Shown one piece after another: positions 13,443 to 23,557 of a stretch of 55,926 bases of DNA (its first letter is position 1; every line of letters begins with the position of its first letter). Below the pieces are notes generated by a model. The model searched no databases. It worked only from the letters and a program-made list of their open reading frames with translations, and had not been told where the DNA came from. The DNA is taken from contig CABXSA010000004.1 in the NCBI GenBank assembly GCA_902514765.1, positions 1 to 55,926 of the forward strand. Direction: 5' to 3'. This DNA comes from an uncultured SAR86 cluster bacterium (GTDB lineage: Bacteria; Pseudomonadota; Gammaproteobacteria; Magnimaribacterales; AG-339-G14). The translations under genes were made by a program, and so were the position numbers.

Positions 13443-15371
13443 ATGAAAACTTATTCGGTAAGCGAAGCAAAAAAGAAAAATTCCATAATCTCTGAAGAAG
13501 ATTTCAATACTGAATATCAAGAGTCAATAATTAATCCAGAGAGTTTTTGGCAAAAAAAAGCTGAAGAAACCTTAGACTGGTTTTCAAATTGGGATGAAGT
13601 GGCTGCATCTGACATGGAAGCCGGCGAAGTAGCTTGGTTTAAAACAGGAAAATTGAATGCTTGCTTTAATTGTGTTGACCGTCACTTGGAAACGCATGCG
13701 AACAAAACTGCAATTATTTGGGAAGGCGATGATCCTAATGACAATAAAGAAATTTCCTTTCAAGAGTTGCATGAAAAAGTTTGTCAGTTCGCCAACCTCT
13801 TAAAATCCAGAAATATAAAAAAAGGTGATCGAGTTTGCATTTACATGCCGATGATTCCTGAGGCAGCCTATGCCATGTTGGCTTGTGCAAGAATTGGTGC
13901 AATTCACTCCGTGGTTTTTGGAGGATTTTCCATAGAATCCCTGAAAGATAGAATTTTAGACTCAGATTGCACTGCAGTCATAACTGCAAATGAAGGAATC
14001 CGAGGAGGAAAACGTGTCCCTCTAAAAAATAATGTGGATGAAGCTCTTAAGGCCTGTCCTAATGTGCACAGTGTAATAGTCGTAAATCGAACGGAAAGCG
14101 CTCTCATTAAAGAAAATGAAGTGGATGTCGACTATTACCAGGACATTGAAAATTTTGATGCAGATTGCCCTTGTGAAGAGATGAATGCCGAAGACCCGCT
14201 TTTCATTCTTTATACCTCGGGCTCAACAGGAAAACCCAAAGGAGTCCTCCATACCACCGGAGGATATTTGTTGGGTGCCGCTTTGAGTCACAAATACATT
14301 TTCAATTTAAAAGAAGACAGCATTTACTGGTGCACCGCGGACGTCGGCTGGGTTACAGGTCATACTTATATTGTCTATGGTCCTTTAGCAAATGCCTCAA
14401 CCACTTTGATGTTTGAGGGCATACCGACATTCCCCGATGTTTCTAGATTCTGGAATGTAATTGATAAACATCAAGTTAATATTTTCTACACCGCTCCTAC
14501 TGCGATCAGAGCGCTTATGGCTCATGGCAATGAGCCTTTGCAATCCTCTTCGAGAGATTCTTTGGAAGTATTGGGTACAGTCGGAGAACCTATAAATCCA
14601 GAAGCCTGGGAGTGGTATTACCATGAGGTTGGCAAAGGCAAATGCCCAATAGTCGATACTTGGTGGCAAACCGAGACTGGCAGCATCATGATTTCCGGTT
14701 TGGCGGGATTTTCTGATCAAAAACCAGGTTGTGCAGGTAAACCTTTCCTTGGGATCACCCCTACGCTTGTGGATGAAGAAGGCAAAGAAATTGAAGGACC
14801 GGGTAAAGGTAATCTGGTTGTCAAAAGTTCTTGGCCATCACAAATCAGAACGGTTTATGGCGATCATCAAAGATGTGTCGAAACCTATTATGCAACTTAC
14901 AAAGGTTTTTATTTCACAGGAGATGGCGCTGAGCGAGATGCGGATGGTTTTTATAGAATTACAGGACGAGTTGATGATGTCTTAAATGTCTCTGGGCATC
15001 GCTTAGGTACTGCAGAGATAGAAAGTGCTTTGGTTTTACACGAAGCAGTCGCAGAAGCTGCAGTAGTTGGTTTTGAACATGAAATCAAAGGACAAGGAAT
15101 TTATTGTTATGTGAACCTTATGAAAGAAGCACAAGCTTCGGATGAAATCCATCAAGAATTAATTGGACTCATCGTCAAAGAAATTGGTCCCATTGCAAAA
15201 CCGGATTCCATTCAATTCTGTTACGATTTACCCAAAACCCGATCAGGAAAAATTATGCGTAGGATTTTGAGAAAAATTGCAGAAAATGAATTGGACAATT
15301 TGGGAGATACCACCACACTTGCTGATCCTGGTATCGTAGACATCTTGATTAAAGAAAGATTAAATAAATAA
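13443..15371 (+). CDS. acs: acetate--CoA ligase (acetyl-CoA synthetase)
   Basis: Activates acetate to acetyl-CoA through acetyl-AMP in the cytoplasm. The 642-residue ANL-family enzyme has the P-loop-like [11 protein letters not shown] at 257-267, WWQTETG in the core, the hinge region near [13 protein letters not shown], and the catalytic lysine K603 in RSGKIMRR, which is the usual site of regulatory acetylation. Length and motifs are those of Acs rather than propionyl-CoA synthetase. It lies 23 bases after folK, and msrA begins directly at its stop codon. Confidence 0.96.
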   Translation: MKTYSVSEAKKKNSIISEEDFNTEYQESIINPESFWQKKAEETLDWFSNWDEVAASDMEAGEVAWFKTGKLNACFNCVDRHLETHANKTAIIWEGDDPNDNKEISFQELHEKVCQFANLLKSRNIKKGDRVCIYMPMIPEAAYAMLACARIGAIHSVVFGGFSIESLKDRILDSDCTAVITANEGIRGGKRVPLKNNVDEALKACPNVHSVIVVNRTESALIKENEVDVDYYQDIENFDADCPCEEMNAEDPLFILYTSGSTGKPKGVLHTTGGYLLGAALSHKYIFNLKEDSIYWCTADVGWVTGHTYIVYGPLANASTTLMFEGIPTFPDVSRFWNVIDKHQVNIFYTAPTAIRALMAHGNEPLQSSSRDSLEVLGTVGEPINPEAWEWYYHEVGKGKCPIVDTWWQTETGSIMISGLAGFSDQKPGCAGKPFLGITPTLVDEEGKEIEGPGKGNLVVKSSWPSQIRTVYGDHQRCVETYYATYKGFYFTGDGAERDADGFYRITGRVDDVLNVSGHRLGTAEIESALVLHEAVAEAAVVGFEHEIKGQGIYCYVNLMKEAQASDEIHQELIGLIVKEIGPIAKPDSIQFCYDLPKTRSGKIMRRILRKIAENELDNLGDTTTLADPGIVDILIKERLNK

Positions 15372-16001
15372 ATGTTTGGATTCAAAAGTTTAGAAATACC
15401 TATTAAAGAAGATTGTCTACCTGGTAGAACACAGGCAATTTACAGTCCAGATAATCATTTCGTAACCGGTGCGCCTATGTCCGAGTGCATGTCTCAAAAT
15501 AGTCCCAGAATACTCTTTGGCATGGGCTGCTTTTGGGGAGCAGAGAAAATGTTTTGGGATTTGGATTGCGTTAAGGTTACCGGTGTTGGCTATGCTGCTG
15601 GACACACACCCAACCCTACTTATGAAGAAGTATGTTCGGGATTAACTGCCCACTCTGAAATTGTTTTTGTGACTTATGAAGATGCTTCCAATTTTGAAGA
15701 ATTGTTACAAGTCTTTTGGGAAGGACATGATCCTACGCAATTCATGCGTCAAGGTGGTGATGTGGGCACGCAATATCGTTCTGGGATTTATTTTTTTGAT
15801 AAAGCTCAAGAAGAACTGGCTCTCAAAACCAAAGAAATTTATCAAGCAAAACTAGACGCCAATGGCTTTGGTGAAATTGTCACGGAAATCTTACCCGTTT
15901 CAGAAGAATTTTACGCTGAGGATTATCATCAACAATACTTAGCAAAAAACCCTAACGGTTACTGTGGACACGGCGGCTGTGGCGTAAGATTTAAAGATTA
16001 G
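15372..16001 (+). CDS. msrA: peptide-methionine (S)-S-oxide reductase
   Basis: Repairs S-sulfoxides of methionine in proteins. The catalytic Cys is C53 in GMGCFWGAE, and resolving cysteines lie in the C-terminal YCGHGGCG (C198, C203). At 209 residues it has the long N-terminal arm seen in E. coli MsrA (LPGR motif near residue 16), which supports the ATG at 15372 immediately after the acs stop. It is convergent with the metallo-beta-lactamase gene, overlapping by four bases. No msrB is visible nearby. Confidence 0.94.
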   Translation: MFGFKSLEIPIKEDCLPGRTQAIYSPDNHFVTGAPMSECMSQNSPRILFGMGCFWGAEKMFWDLDCVKVTGVGYAAGHTPNPTYEEVCSGLTAHSEIVFVTYEDASNFEELLQVFWEGHDPTQFMRQGGDVGTQYRSGIYFFDKAQEELALKTKEIYQAKLDANGFGEIVTEILPVSEEFYAEDYHQQYLAKNPNGYCGHGGCGVRFKD

Positions 16002-16813
16002 CCTTTCCAGTGAAATTCATCACCCTGGTTAACGGCTTTATCTTCTTCGATTAATTTATTCAAGTGAGCTAAGAGAGAGGCTCTTGCAATACCATGCAGC
16101 CTTTCATCGACATCGTCATAAACCTTTTCAACCAATTGGTCTAAGTTGGCTTTTGAAAATTCTGTTAAGGCATCGACTACTTTCTTCTCTCTAAACATTC
16201 TATGGCTGACAATCCAATCCACGACGCTTTTGGGATCTTTCATGAGATTTCCATGCCCTGGTGCAATCAAGGAGATATCAAATTGTTTGAGTTTTTCTAA
16301 GGACTCAATGTATTGCTTCATATTGCCATCAGGTGGACCAATGACTACTGTTGAACCTTCCATAATATGATCTCCAGTGAAGATTAATTTCTCTTCTTCT
16401 AGGAGATAGCAGAGGTGATTTGAAGCATGTCCTGGCGTGTGAATGGCTTTTAAGGTGTATTCAATTTCTCTAATTTCATCACCATCTTTTAAAACTTTGT
16501 GAGCTTTAAAGGTTTTATCCTGGGTTTGCTTATGCAATGCGTACATTCCCATAACTGGTGCTGCGGTTCGTTGATGAAGCAACTTAGCTCCCGGAGAATG
16601 ATCAGGATGGGTATGAGTAACAAGAATTTGTTTGATGTCGTCGCCACAAGCTTTAGCAATGTTTTCAATATGCTCTGGCATGGCAGGACCTGGATCAATC
16701 ACCGTGATTTCTTCTTTGCCTACAAGATAGGTATTCGTTCCTGGGCCAGTAAATACACTAGAATTGCCCGCAGTAATTCTTCTGACTAATGGTGAGAGCT
16801 CAGTGATCGTCAT
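15998..16813 (-). CDS. MBL-fold metallo-hydrolase (LACTB2-like)
   Basis: Metal-dependent hydrolase of the metallo-beta-lactamase fold, 271 residues. The motif HTHPDH (about residues 67-72) and later GHASNH, TGDH and APGHG supply the two-metal site. A C-terminal winged-helix-like tail follows, as in LACTB2-type proteins, some of which cut RNA; the substrate here is unknown. I chose the ATG at 16813, preceded by AGGAG nine bases upstream, over an ORF start at 16876 that lies deep in the Nudix gene. It overlaps the Nudix gene by 14 bases, so the two are translationally linked. Confidence 0.85.
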   Translation of the reverse strand: MTITELSPLVRRITAGNSSVFTGPGTNTYLVGKEEITVIDPGPAMPEHIENIAKACGDDIKQILVTHTHPDHSPGAKLLHQRTAAPVMGMYALHKQTQDKTFKAHKVLKDGDEIREIEYTLKAIHTPGHASNHLCYLLEEEKLIFTGDHIMEGSTVVIGPPDGNMKQYIESLEKLKQFDISLIAPGHGNLMKDPKSVVDWIVSHRMFREKKVVDALTEFSKANLDQLVEKVYDDVDERLHGIARASLLAHLNKLIEEDKAVNQGDEFHWKG

Positions 16814-17669
16814 AACCCTCATCTCCTGGCATAAGCAAAACCATTTTTCCGTCTTGCATGAAAATTTTTGGTTCAACTGTCACAATATTGTTCTGCTCTT
16901 CCACTTTGTCTTTAAGAAGCTTTTCAGTATCGGAGTATCCTTTGATAGATTCTAAATTTTTAATAGTTGGAAAAATTATTGGAAACTCACCCTTTTCGCC
17001 TTGAGCGAGGGCATCTTCAGGTTTTATCCAAATACTTTTTACTCCTTCACTGCCATCATGTTTAGCAGTTTGGCCTTCTGGAAATAGCGCAATAAAAAAA
17101 TGCGTACTGTATCTTTTAGCTTCTGATTTTGGTGTAACCCAATGTGAAATGTATGCCAGACGGTCAACTGCCAATTGCAAATCCAATTTTTGACACAGTT
17201 CTAATAAGACTGGCTCGCCTCGATTCAATTTATCTCGATATTCATTGAGAACTTCTTTTTCTTTGCCTTCTGAGGACCCGAAGACCTCACCATCACTTCG
17301 ATAAGCGAGTAATACGCCACATTCTTCGAAACATTCTCTAATACAAGCAATCCAATAATTAAGTCCGCCTGATTTAACGCCTAATAATTGTGATGCGACT
17401 TCGTCTGTTAAACCACGGCAATAATTATTGATATCATCCTTGAGGTCGTATTCATCCAATTTTCCTCCAGGAAATACCCACGCACCGCCAAAATTTGTTT
17501 TGATTGATCTTTGAATCATAAATACTTCTACTGCTTCTCCGATAGTCCTGACCAGCAACACAGTGGCTGCAGGTTTAGGTTCTGAAGGCGGTAAAGAGGG
17601 ATCAGCTTGTTGAATATTGATCTTGGGATTTCTTTCTACTTTGATATCTTTGGAATCTTTTTCTGACAT
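16800..17669 (-). CDS. Nudix hydrolase with split Nudix box (NUDT19/RP2-like)
   Basis: Likely hydrolase of a nucleoside-diphosphate-linked compound; CoA and CoA esters are the known substrates of the mammalian NUDT19 group. The 289-residue protein has the first half of the Nudix box at FPGGKLDE (about 66-73) and the second half, RECFEECGVLL, at 111-121. About 35 residues are inserted between them, where a standard box is contiguous. A proline-rich, charged N terminus (1-35) precedes the domain. The downstream MBL hydrolase overlaps it, which suggests the two act on one pathway. Divergent from nnrD with only about 20 bases between. Confidence 0.85.
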   Translation of the reverse strand: MSEKDSKDIKVERNPKINIQQADPSLPPSEPKPAATVLLVRTIGEAVEVFMIQRSIKTNFGGAWVFPGGKLDEYDLKDDINNYCRGLTDEVASQLLGVKSGGLNYWIACIRECFEECGVLLAYRSDGEVFGSSEGKEKEVLNEYRDKLNRGEPVLLELCQKLDLQLAVDRLAYISHWVTPKSEAKRYSTHFFIALFPEGQTAKHDGSEGVKSIWIKPEDALAQGEKGEFPIIFPTIKNLESIKGYSDTEKLLKDKVEEQNNIVTVEPKIFMQDGKMVLLMPGDEGYDDH

Positions 17670-17689
17670 ATAAATTTTAGATTTCAGGA

Positions 17690-18565
17690 TTGTTTGTACA
17701 TAATATATTTAATAAATTTTTATACAAATTGAAAATCAAAGAATTTAAATCTAAAAATATCGAAAAAAAGATCATCAGAAATCCTAATTCGAATAAAGGA
17801 GACTATGGTCATGTTTTAGTCATTGCAGGAAATCTCGGTTTTGGAGGCGCTGCCCTTCTTTCTTCAAAGGCAGTTCTTGTAAGCGGTGCAGGTTTGGCGA
17901 CCTTAGCAACAAGAAAAGACCATCTGTCAGCTGCTTTGGCATATTGTCCAGAAGTTATGACGAAAACTGTGGAAAGTATCTCTGACTTAGAAAATCACTT
18001 ATCTAATAAAACAGTCATTTGTATCGGTCCGGGATTGGGTAGAAATTATTGGGCTGATCAGATGCTTTATAAAACAACAAACTTTGCAGCAAAAGAAAAT
18101 CTGCCGATTTTGATAGATGCTGATGGATTAAATATCCTCTCTGAAAACAGACTGAAAATTAAATTGCCAAAAAAACTAATCCTTACGCCTCACCCAGGTG
18201 AAGCAGCGCGATTGCTGAAGACAAAGGTCTCGACCATTCAAAAAAATAGACCACTAGCATTAGCTAAGCTTTGTGACAAATACAATGCAACGGTCATTCT
18301 TAAAGGTCATGAAACATTGGTTGGTAACAAAAGAACTTCATTTGTTTGTAAAAAAGGCAATGCCGGTATGGCAGTAGGCGGCATGGGCGATGTGCTTTCT
18401 GGGCTGGTTTCTGGATTAATTGCTCAAGGTTTATCATCCATTGATGCTGCTTGCTTAGGAGTGGATATCCATGCAAGTGCAGCAGATAGTTATGTAGAAA
18501 AGTACGATATGAAATCTTTGATGCCTTCTGATTTATTTAACTTTATGAAAATGAAGAATGAATAA
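17690..18565 (+). CDS. nnrD: ADP-dependent NAD(P)H-hydrate dehydratase, stand-alone
   Basis: Repairs hydrated NAD(P)H. The protein contains only the C-terminal, kinase-fold half of E. coli Nnr: VLVIAGNLGFGGAAL, GPGLGR, DADGLN, LTPHPGEAARL and the GNAGMAVGGMGDVL motif. The N-terminal epimerase domain usually fused to it is absent. No in-frame ATG precedes the domain; candidate starts are TTG at 17690 or TTG at 17729, so the exact N terminus (a lysine-rich 30 residues) is uncertain. It overlaps tsaE by eight bases, matching the nnr-tsaE order of many gammaproteobacteria. Confidence 0.85.
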   Translation: MFVHNIFNKFLYKLKIKEFKSKNIEKKIIRNPNSNKGDYGHVLVIAGNLGFGGAALLSSKAVLVSGAGLATLATRKDHLSAALAYCPEVMTKTVESISDLENHLSNKTVICIGPGLGRNYWADQMLYKTTNFAAKENLPILIDADGLNILSENRLKIKLPKKLILTPHPGEAARLLKTKVSTIQKNRPLALAKLCDKYNATVILKGHETLVGNKRTSFVCKKGNAGMAVGGMGDVLSGLVSGLIAQGLSSIDAACLGVDIHASAADSYVEKYDMKSLMPSDLFNFMKMKNE

Positions 18566-19010
18566 AGAACTTGTCTTGTCAGGCCTAGATGAAACAAAAC
18601 AACTTGCAGAAAAACTCGCTTCTTTTTTAACAAAAGAAAATAATTATCCAATTTCTATTCATCTTTCTGGAGACTTAGGCACAGGAAAGACCACTTTGGT
18701 AAAAGAAGTTTTAAATTATCTTGGCATAGAAAATTTCATCAATAGTCCAACCTTTACTTTGATTGAGCCTTATGAAATCAATGATTTGAAAATCTTTCAT
18801 ATCGATTTATACCGTGTGGAAAAAATAAGCGAACTAAGCGCAATCGGTTTAGAAGAATATCTGCAAGAAGCGAATTCCATTAACTTTATTGAATGGCCTG
18901 AAAATGGATCTGGTTTTTTAAAAGAGCCTGACATTGCCATTTCGTTAAATCACCAAGGTGAAACTACACGAAAATGTGAAGTTCAAACTTCTTTAGCCTT
19001 AAACCTCTAA
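18558..19010 (+). CDS. tsaE: tRNA threonylcarbamoyladenosine synthesis ATPase TsaE
   Basis: ATPase partner of TsaB and TsaD in making t6A37 on ANN-decoding tRNAs. The 150-residue protein shows Walker A GDLGTGKTTL at about 38-47, NSPTFTL, and the HIDLYR motif. It follows nnrD with an eight-base overlap. In many relatives amiB and mutL come next; here the gene instead ends one base before the convergent priA stop. Confidence 0.93.
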   Translation: MNKELVLSGLDETKQLAEKLASFLTKENNYPISIHLSGDLGTGKTTLVKEVLNYLGIENFINSPTFTLIEPYEINDLKIFHIDLYRVEKISELSAIGLEEYLQEANSINFIEWPENGSGFLKEPDIAISLNHQGETTRKCEVQTSLALNL

Positions 19011-19011
19011 G

Positions 19012-21177
19012 CTAGTTGAGTGGATCCACATCAATTCCAACTCTGACATTTTTTGAATAATCGCTTTGATCGATCATCTTGATAACTTGATTTGCAAGGG
19101 CATGTATTTTTTTTCTATTTTCAGATTTTAGAGTTAAGACCCATCGAAAGTAATTTTTTCGCTTTTCGATGAGCTCTGGTTTAGGCCCTATAAATTCATC
19201 ATCATTTAAGTTTAATGAACGAGAAATTTCCATCAAAACCTTCTCAGGTAGGGGTCGTTTTAGGGACTCCGCATGAATGTTGATTTGATAAACAAAAGGC
19301 GGAAGCTTGCTGGATTGTCTTTCTTCTAAAATTTCGTTGGCAATCCTATCGTAATCAAAAGAAGAAATTTTTTCTAAAAAAGGATGTTCTGGTACAAACG
19401 ATTGCAAAATGACTCTGCCTTCTTTATCTTCCCTGCCAGCTCTTCCTGAAACCTGAATCAATAACTGAGCCAACCTTTCAGAAGCTTTGTGATCAACTGA
19501 AAAAAGACCGCTGTCAGCGTCTACTACTACCACTAAAGTCAAATTGGGCATGTGATGACCTTTGGCTAAAATCTGCGTTCCCACCAAGATCAGAGGCTCT
19601 TTGGAATCCGGTAATACCGAGTTGGATCTTAATTGCTCTTTACCCAGAGCTTCTCGATCAACTCTAATAACAGAAGTATTTTTAAAATACTCTTTTAAAA
19701 ATTCTTCGAGTTTCTCGGTTCCTGTATGAAAAAATTCCAAACTTTCTTCGTTACAGTTCAGACAAGCAACAGGCATAGGATGCTTGGTACCACAATGATG
19801 ACAAACTAATCTTTTAGGATTGATGTGATAAACCATTGATACGTCACAATTACTGCATTCCGGAGTCCAGCCGCATTTGTTACAAAAGACCATTGGTGCA
19901 TAGCCTTTTTTGTTCAGGAAGACTAAAACTTGATTGCCTTTACTCAATTCTTTGGAAATTTCATTAAGACTGTATTCGGTTAAACCTGACTTTAATTCAG
20001 ATGATCTTAAATCAGAGATTTCAAACTTAGGCTGTCTGGCATCTTTTACCCTTCGAGTTAGTTTGTGTAAGGAGTATTTTTCATCTTGACAATTTTTAAG
20101 ACTTTCCAAGCTAGGCGTTGCTGAGCACATGATGACGGGAATTTTTTCAAGATTTGCTCGATAGACTGCAACGTCTCTAGCTGAATATCTAAAACCATCA
20201 ATTTGTTTGTATGAAGAATCATGCTCTTCATCTACCACTATCAAGCCTAAATCCTTGAAAGGCGTAAAAATTGCTGATCTTGTTCCAATCAAAATAGATT
20301 TAAAACCTTTGTTAATATCATTCCAAGCGTGAGCTCTATCTTTTTCTGACATTTCCGAGTGCAAAAGAGCGACATTGTCCTCGCCAAATCTCCTTTCGAT
20401 TTCGGCTTTTAGATTTGGAGTCAGACCAATTTCTGGAACCAGGATCAGAACTTGTTTACCTTTTTCTATGAAGTCTCTGATTAGATGAAAATATATTTCG
20501 GTTTTACCACTTCCCGTAACACCAAAAATTAGATGCGTAAGATTGGCTGATGAATTTTTAATGGACTTATAAATTTTATTTTGCTCATCATTCAATTCAA
20601 AAAAAGCTTCTGAGTTAAGTTCCTTGTTAGTTTTCAATTCATTTCGATTGCGGCTTTTTTTCTCAAGATAACTTTTTGAAATTAAAGCATCCAAGATGGC
20701 TTTAGAGATTTTGTTTGCTTTTAAACCTGGACGGGATAACTCCGATTGGTGTTGAAAAACTTCTAGGGCTTCAAATTGCTTTTTTGCACGTCCAAAGGAT
20801 TCTTTGCTTGCTAATTTACCCAAGTTTGTAATTACGTAAACCTCTATAAAATCATTTATTTCTTTGCCTTTTCTCAAGAAAGGTGGGAAATAGGATTTAA
20901 AAATTTCTCCAATAGGTGCTTTATAATAATTAGCTATCCAATGAATGAGGTCGTAAGAGGACTTATCAATTAAAGAATTTCTATCTAAAACTTTGGTTAT
21001 GGGTTTTATGGATTTTACATTTGGGCTGGATTGTTTTTTTAAAACGTATCCGACAATTTCTCGGTTTCTAAACGGAACTTGAACTCTGGAGCCATTGGAA
21101 ATCTTGATATTTGAACTGTAAGTAAAAGAGTTTCTTAAAGGTAAAGGAAGAGCTACTTCATAATATAAATTTTCCAT
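19012..21177 (-). CDS. priA: primosomal protein N', replication restart helicase
   Basis: Recognises stalled forks and reloads the replisome. The 721-residue protein has an N-terminal 3'-end-binding region, Walker A GVTGSGKT at 219-226, a DEEH box (VVDEEHDSSY), and a zinc-binding insert made of paired CxxC motifs (FCNKC, CSNC, CHHC, CLNC). The helicase C-terminal lobe (GTQILAKGHH, SGRAGR) follows. Length and motif order match PriA. It is divergent from the bL31 gene, as in E. coli. Confidence 0.96.
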   Translation of the reverse strand: MENLYYEVALPLPLRNSFTYSSNIKISNGSRVQVPFRNREIVGYVLKKQSSPNVKSIKPITKVLDRNSLIDKSSYDLIHWIANYYKAPIGEIFKSYFPPFLRKGKEINDFIEVYVITNLGKLASKESFGRAKKQFEALEVFQHQSELSRPGLKANKISKAILDALISKSYLEKKSRNRNELKTNKELNSEAFFELNDEQNKIYKSIKNSSANLTHLIFGVTGSGKTEIYFHLIRDFIEKGKQVLILVPEIGLTPNLKAEIERRFGEDNVALLHSEMSEKDRAHAWNDINKGFKSILIGTRSAIFTPFKDLGLIVVDEEHDSSYKQIDGFRYSARDVAVYRANLEKIPVIMCSATPSLESLKNCQDEKYSLHKLTRRVKDARQPKFEISDLRSSELKSGLTEYSLNEISKELSKGNQVLVFLNKKGYAPMVFCNKCGWTPECSNCDVSMVYHINPKRLVCHHCGTKHPMPVACLNCNEESLEFFHTGTEKLEEFLKEYFKNTSVIRVDREALGKEQLRSNSVLPDSKEPLILVGTQILAKGHHMPNLTLVVVVDADSGLFSVDHKASERLAQLLIQVSGRAGREDKEGRVILQSFVPEHPFLEKISSFDYDRIANEILEERQSSKLPPFVYQINIHAESLKRPLPEKVLMEISRSLNLNDDEFIGPKPELIEKRKNYFRWVLTLKSENRKKIHALANQVIKMIDQSDYSKNVRVGIDVDPLN

Positions 21178-21187
21178 TTAAGTTTAT

Positions 21188-21215
21188 TTGAGAATAAATA
21201 GTCTTCTGGTATAGT
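21188..21215 (+). promoter_or_regulatory. Likely sigma70 promoter of the bL31 gene
   Basis: TTGAGA at 21188-21193 and TATAGT at 21210-21215 with a 16-base spacer, about 30 bases before the start codon at 21248, in the short priA/rpmE2 divergent gap. Both hexamers are close to consensus. Confidence 0.6.
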
Positions 21216-21247
21216 GCGGCAGCATATTTTTTTAATCAAGAAGAATA

Positions 21248-21727
21248 GTGAAAAAAGAAATTCATCCAGAATACAGAACGGTTTTATTTCATGATGTGAG
21301 TGTAGATAAGTACTATCTAATTCCATCAACATTGGAAACTGACCAAACAAAAGAATGGGAAGATGGTAATACTTATCCTTACTGCCCTCTTGATGTATCT
21401 TCAGCCTCACATCCTTTCTACACAGGTCAGAATAAAATCATCGATACTGGTGGAAGAGTTGAAAGGTTTAAAAAACGTTTTTCAAAAAAGAAAGCTGCTG
21501 TAAAAGCTGCTCCTGCTGAAGAAAGCCCTAAAGAAGAGACACCCTCAGTTGATGAAGAAGATATAAAAGCTTCAGCTCCTGCTGAAGAAGTTTCGAAAGA
21601 GGTTCCTGAAGCTACAGCTGAAGAAGCCATTGAAGCTACTGAAGCAGCTCCTTCTGATGCTCCTCAAGAAGAAACTTCTGCTGAAGAAGTTAGTGGTGAA
21701 TCTTCTGACTCTTCAGAAGAAAAATAA
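21248..21727 (+). CDS. rpmE2: 50S ribosomal protein bL31, type B, with long acidic C-terminal tail
   Basis: Residues 1 to about 78 are a typical type B (zinc-free) bL31: [15 protein letters not shown] at the N terminus, then [12 protein letters not shown] and a basic end, [14 protein letters not shown]. The four zinc-binding cysteines of type A are absent; a single Cys occurs in YPYCPLD. Beyond it lies an unusual extension of about 80 residues rich in Glu, Ala, Ser and Pro (APAEE and TAEEA-like units), giving 159 residues against the usual 80-90. The tail is probably disordered. The gene sits divergent from priA, where rpmE is found in E. coli. The start is fixed by the conserved N terminus and the promoter upstream. 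Confidence 0.9.
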   Translation: MKKEIHPEYRTVLFHDVSVDKYYLIPSTLETDQTKEWEDGNTYPYCPLDVSSASHPFYTGQNKIIDTGGRVERFKKRFSKKKAAVKAAPAEESPKEETPSVDEEDIKASAPAEEVSKEVPEATAEEAIEATEAAPSDAPQEETSAEEVSGESSDSSEEK

Positions 21728-21768
21728 ATTTTCATACTTGATTTTTTAGACTCCTAACAGTCACTTAT

Positions 21769-23556
21769 ATGAATCCTGAATTTATTAGAAATATCGCCAT
21801 CATTGCACATGTCGATCATGGGAAAACGACTCTAGTCGATAAATTACTAGAACATTCCGGTACCTTGGATAGAAAAAATATTGGCTCGGAGAGAATCTTA
21901 GATTCCAACGATCAAGAAAGAGAGAGAGGAATAACGATTCTTTCTAAAAATACTGCCATCAAGTGGAAAGATCACAAAATCAATATCGTAGACACTCCTG
22001 GTCATGCTGATTTTGGTGGAGAAGTGGAAAGAGTTTTGTCTATGGTAGATTCGGTTTTGTTGCTAGTTGATGCCGTCGATGGGCCTATGCCACAAACCAG
22101 ATTTGTGACTCAAAAAGCTTTTGAAAAAGGACTTAACCCGATTTTAGTTATTAATAAAATTGATCGTCCAAGTGCCAGACCCGATTGGGTACAAGATCAA
22201 GTTTTTGATCTCTTCGATAGGTTGGATGGGAATGATCAACAGATGGATTTTCCTACAATCTATACCTCTGCATTGAACGGAACATCTGGTTTGGATTTGG
22301 AGAAAATTGAAGAAGATATGTCTCCACTCTTAGACCTCATCATAACTAAAGTGAGTAAACCTCCTGTGAGTTTGGAAGAACCCTTTCAAATGCAAATCAG
22401 TGCTTTAGATAGTAATAGCTATGTGGGAGTAATCGGCATCGGCAGAATATCTCGTGGAAACGTCAAACCAAACGATCAAGTTGTAGTGATTGATGCTGAA
22501 GGAGAACAAAAAACAGGAAAAATTCTCCAGGTTTTGGGTCATGAAGGTTTGGAAAGAGTTGAGGTCGACAAAGCTGAAGCCGGTGATATTGTCTGTGTGA
22601 CTGGCATTGAAAAATTGTATATCTCAGATACTTTATGTGACCCAGAGAATATAGAACAACTCCCTCCTCTCTCTGTAGATGAGCCGACTGTGAGTATGAC
22701 CTTTCAAGTGAATGATTCCCCATTTGCTGGTAAGGAAGGTAAGTTTGTAACGTCAAGAAACATCAAAGACCGTCTTGAACAAGAATTACTAAGTAACGTT
22801 GCTCTTAGAGTTGAGCAAGGTGAAAGTGCTGATAAATTCAAAGTCTCTGGCCGTGGTGAATTGCATTTATCGGTTTTGATAGAAAACATGCGTCGAGATG
22901 GGTTCGAACTCGGAGTTTCAAAACCTGAGGTCATTCAAAAAGAAGTGAATGGTGAAATTCATGAACCTTTCGAGCAAATAGTAATTGATATCGAGGAACA
23001 ACATCAAGGACCTGTAATGGAAGAGATGGGTTCAAGAAAAGCAGAACTGAAAAATATGGAACCGAGCGAAACGGGAAGAATAAAATTAGATTTTATTGCA
23101 CCTTCCAGAGGAATGATTGGGTTTAGGTCTCAGTTTCTTACCTTAACCAGCGGCACCGGAATTCTAACCAGTATCTTCGATCATTACGGCCCTGCAAAAA
23201 AAGGTGAGATTACTACGCGTCAAAATGGGGTATTGGTCTCTATGGCTGAAGGCAAAACCTTGGCCTATTCTTTATTCAACCTACAAAACAGAGGAAAGCT
23301 TTTTGTCGGACATGGATTGAATGTATATAAAGGGCAAATTGTTGGCTTGCATTCCAGAGACAACGACTTACCAGTCAATCCAACCAAAGCAAAACAGTTA
23401 ACCAATATCAGAGCCTCAGGTACTGACGAAAATCTTATCTTGGTTCCCCATATTGAACATTCTTTAGAACAGGCATTGGAATTTATCGACGAAGACGAAT
23501 TAGTGGAAGTAACACCTTCAGCGATTAGATTAAGAAAAAAAGCTTTCAGATTTTAA
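21769..23556 (+). CDS. typA: translational GTPase TypA/BipA
   Basis: Ribosome-associated GTPase of the EF-G/LepA group, needed for 50S assembly and stress adaptation in relatives. The 595-residue protein has G1 [10 protein letters not shown] at 13-22, the switch I RGITI motif, G3 [11 protein letters not shown], and G4 NKIDR. Beta-barrel, two alpha/beta domains and the BipA-specific C-terminal domain follow. It starts about 40 bases after the bL31 gene and may be co-transcribed. It is convergent with dut, one base apart. Confidence 0.96.
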   Translation: MNPEFIRNIAIIAHVDHGKTTLVDKLLEHSGTLDRKNIGSERILDSNDQERERGITILSKNTAIKWKDHKINIVDTPGHADFGGEVERVLSMVDSVLLLVDAVDGPMPQTRFVTQKAFEKGLNPILVINKIDRPSARPDWVQDQVFDLFDRLDGNDQQMDFPTIYTSALNGTSGLDLEKIEEDMSPLLDLIITKVSKPPVSLEEPFQMQISALDSNSYVGVIGIGRISRGNVKPNDQVVVIDAEGEQKTGKILQVLGHEGLERVEVDKAEAGDIVCVTGIEKLYISDTLCDPENIEQLPPLSVDEPTVSMTFQVNDSPFAGKEGKFVTSRNIKDRLEQELLSNVALRVEQGESADKFKVSGRGELHLSVLIENMRRDGFELGVSKPEVIQKEVNGEIHEPFEQIVIDIEEQHQGPVMEEMGSRKAELKNMEPSETGRIKLDFIAPSRGMIGFRSQFLTLTSGTGILTSIFDHYGPAKKGEITTRQNGVLVSMAEGKTLAYSLFNLQNRGKLFVGHGLNVYKGQIVGLHSRDNDLPVNPTKAKQLTNIRASGTDENLILVPHIEHSLEQALEFIDEDELVEVTPSAIRLRKKAFRF

Positions 23557-23557
23557 T

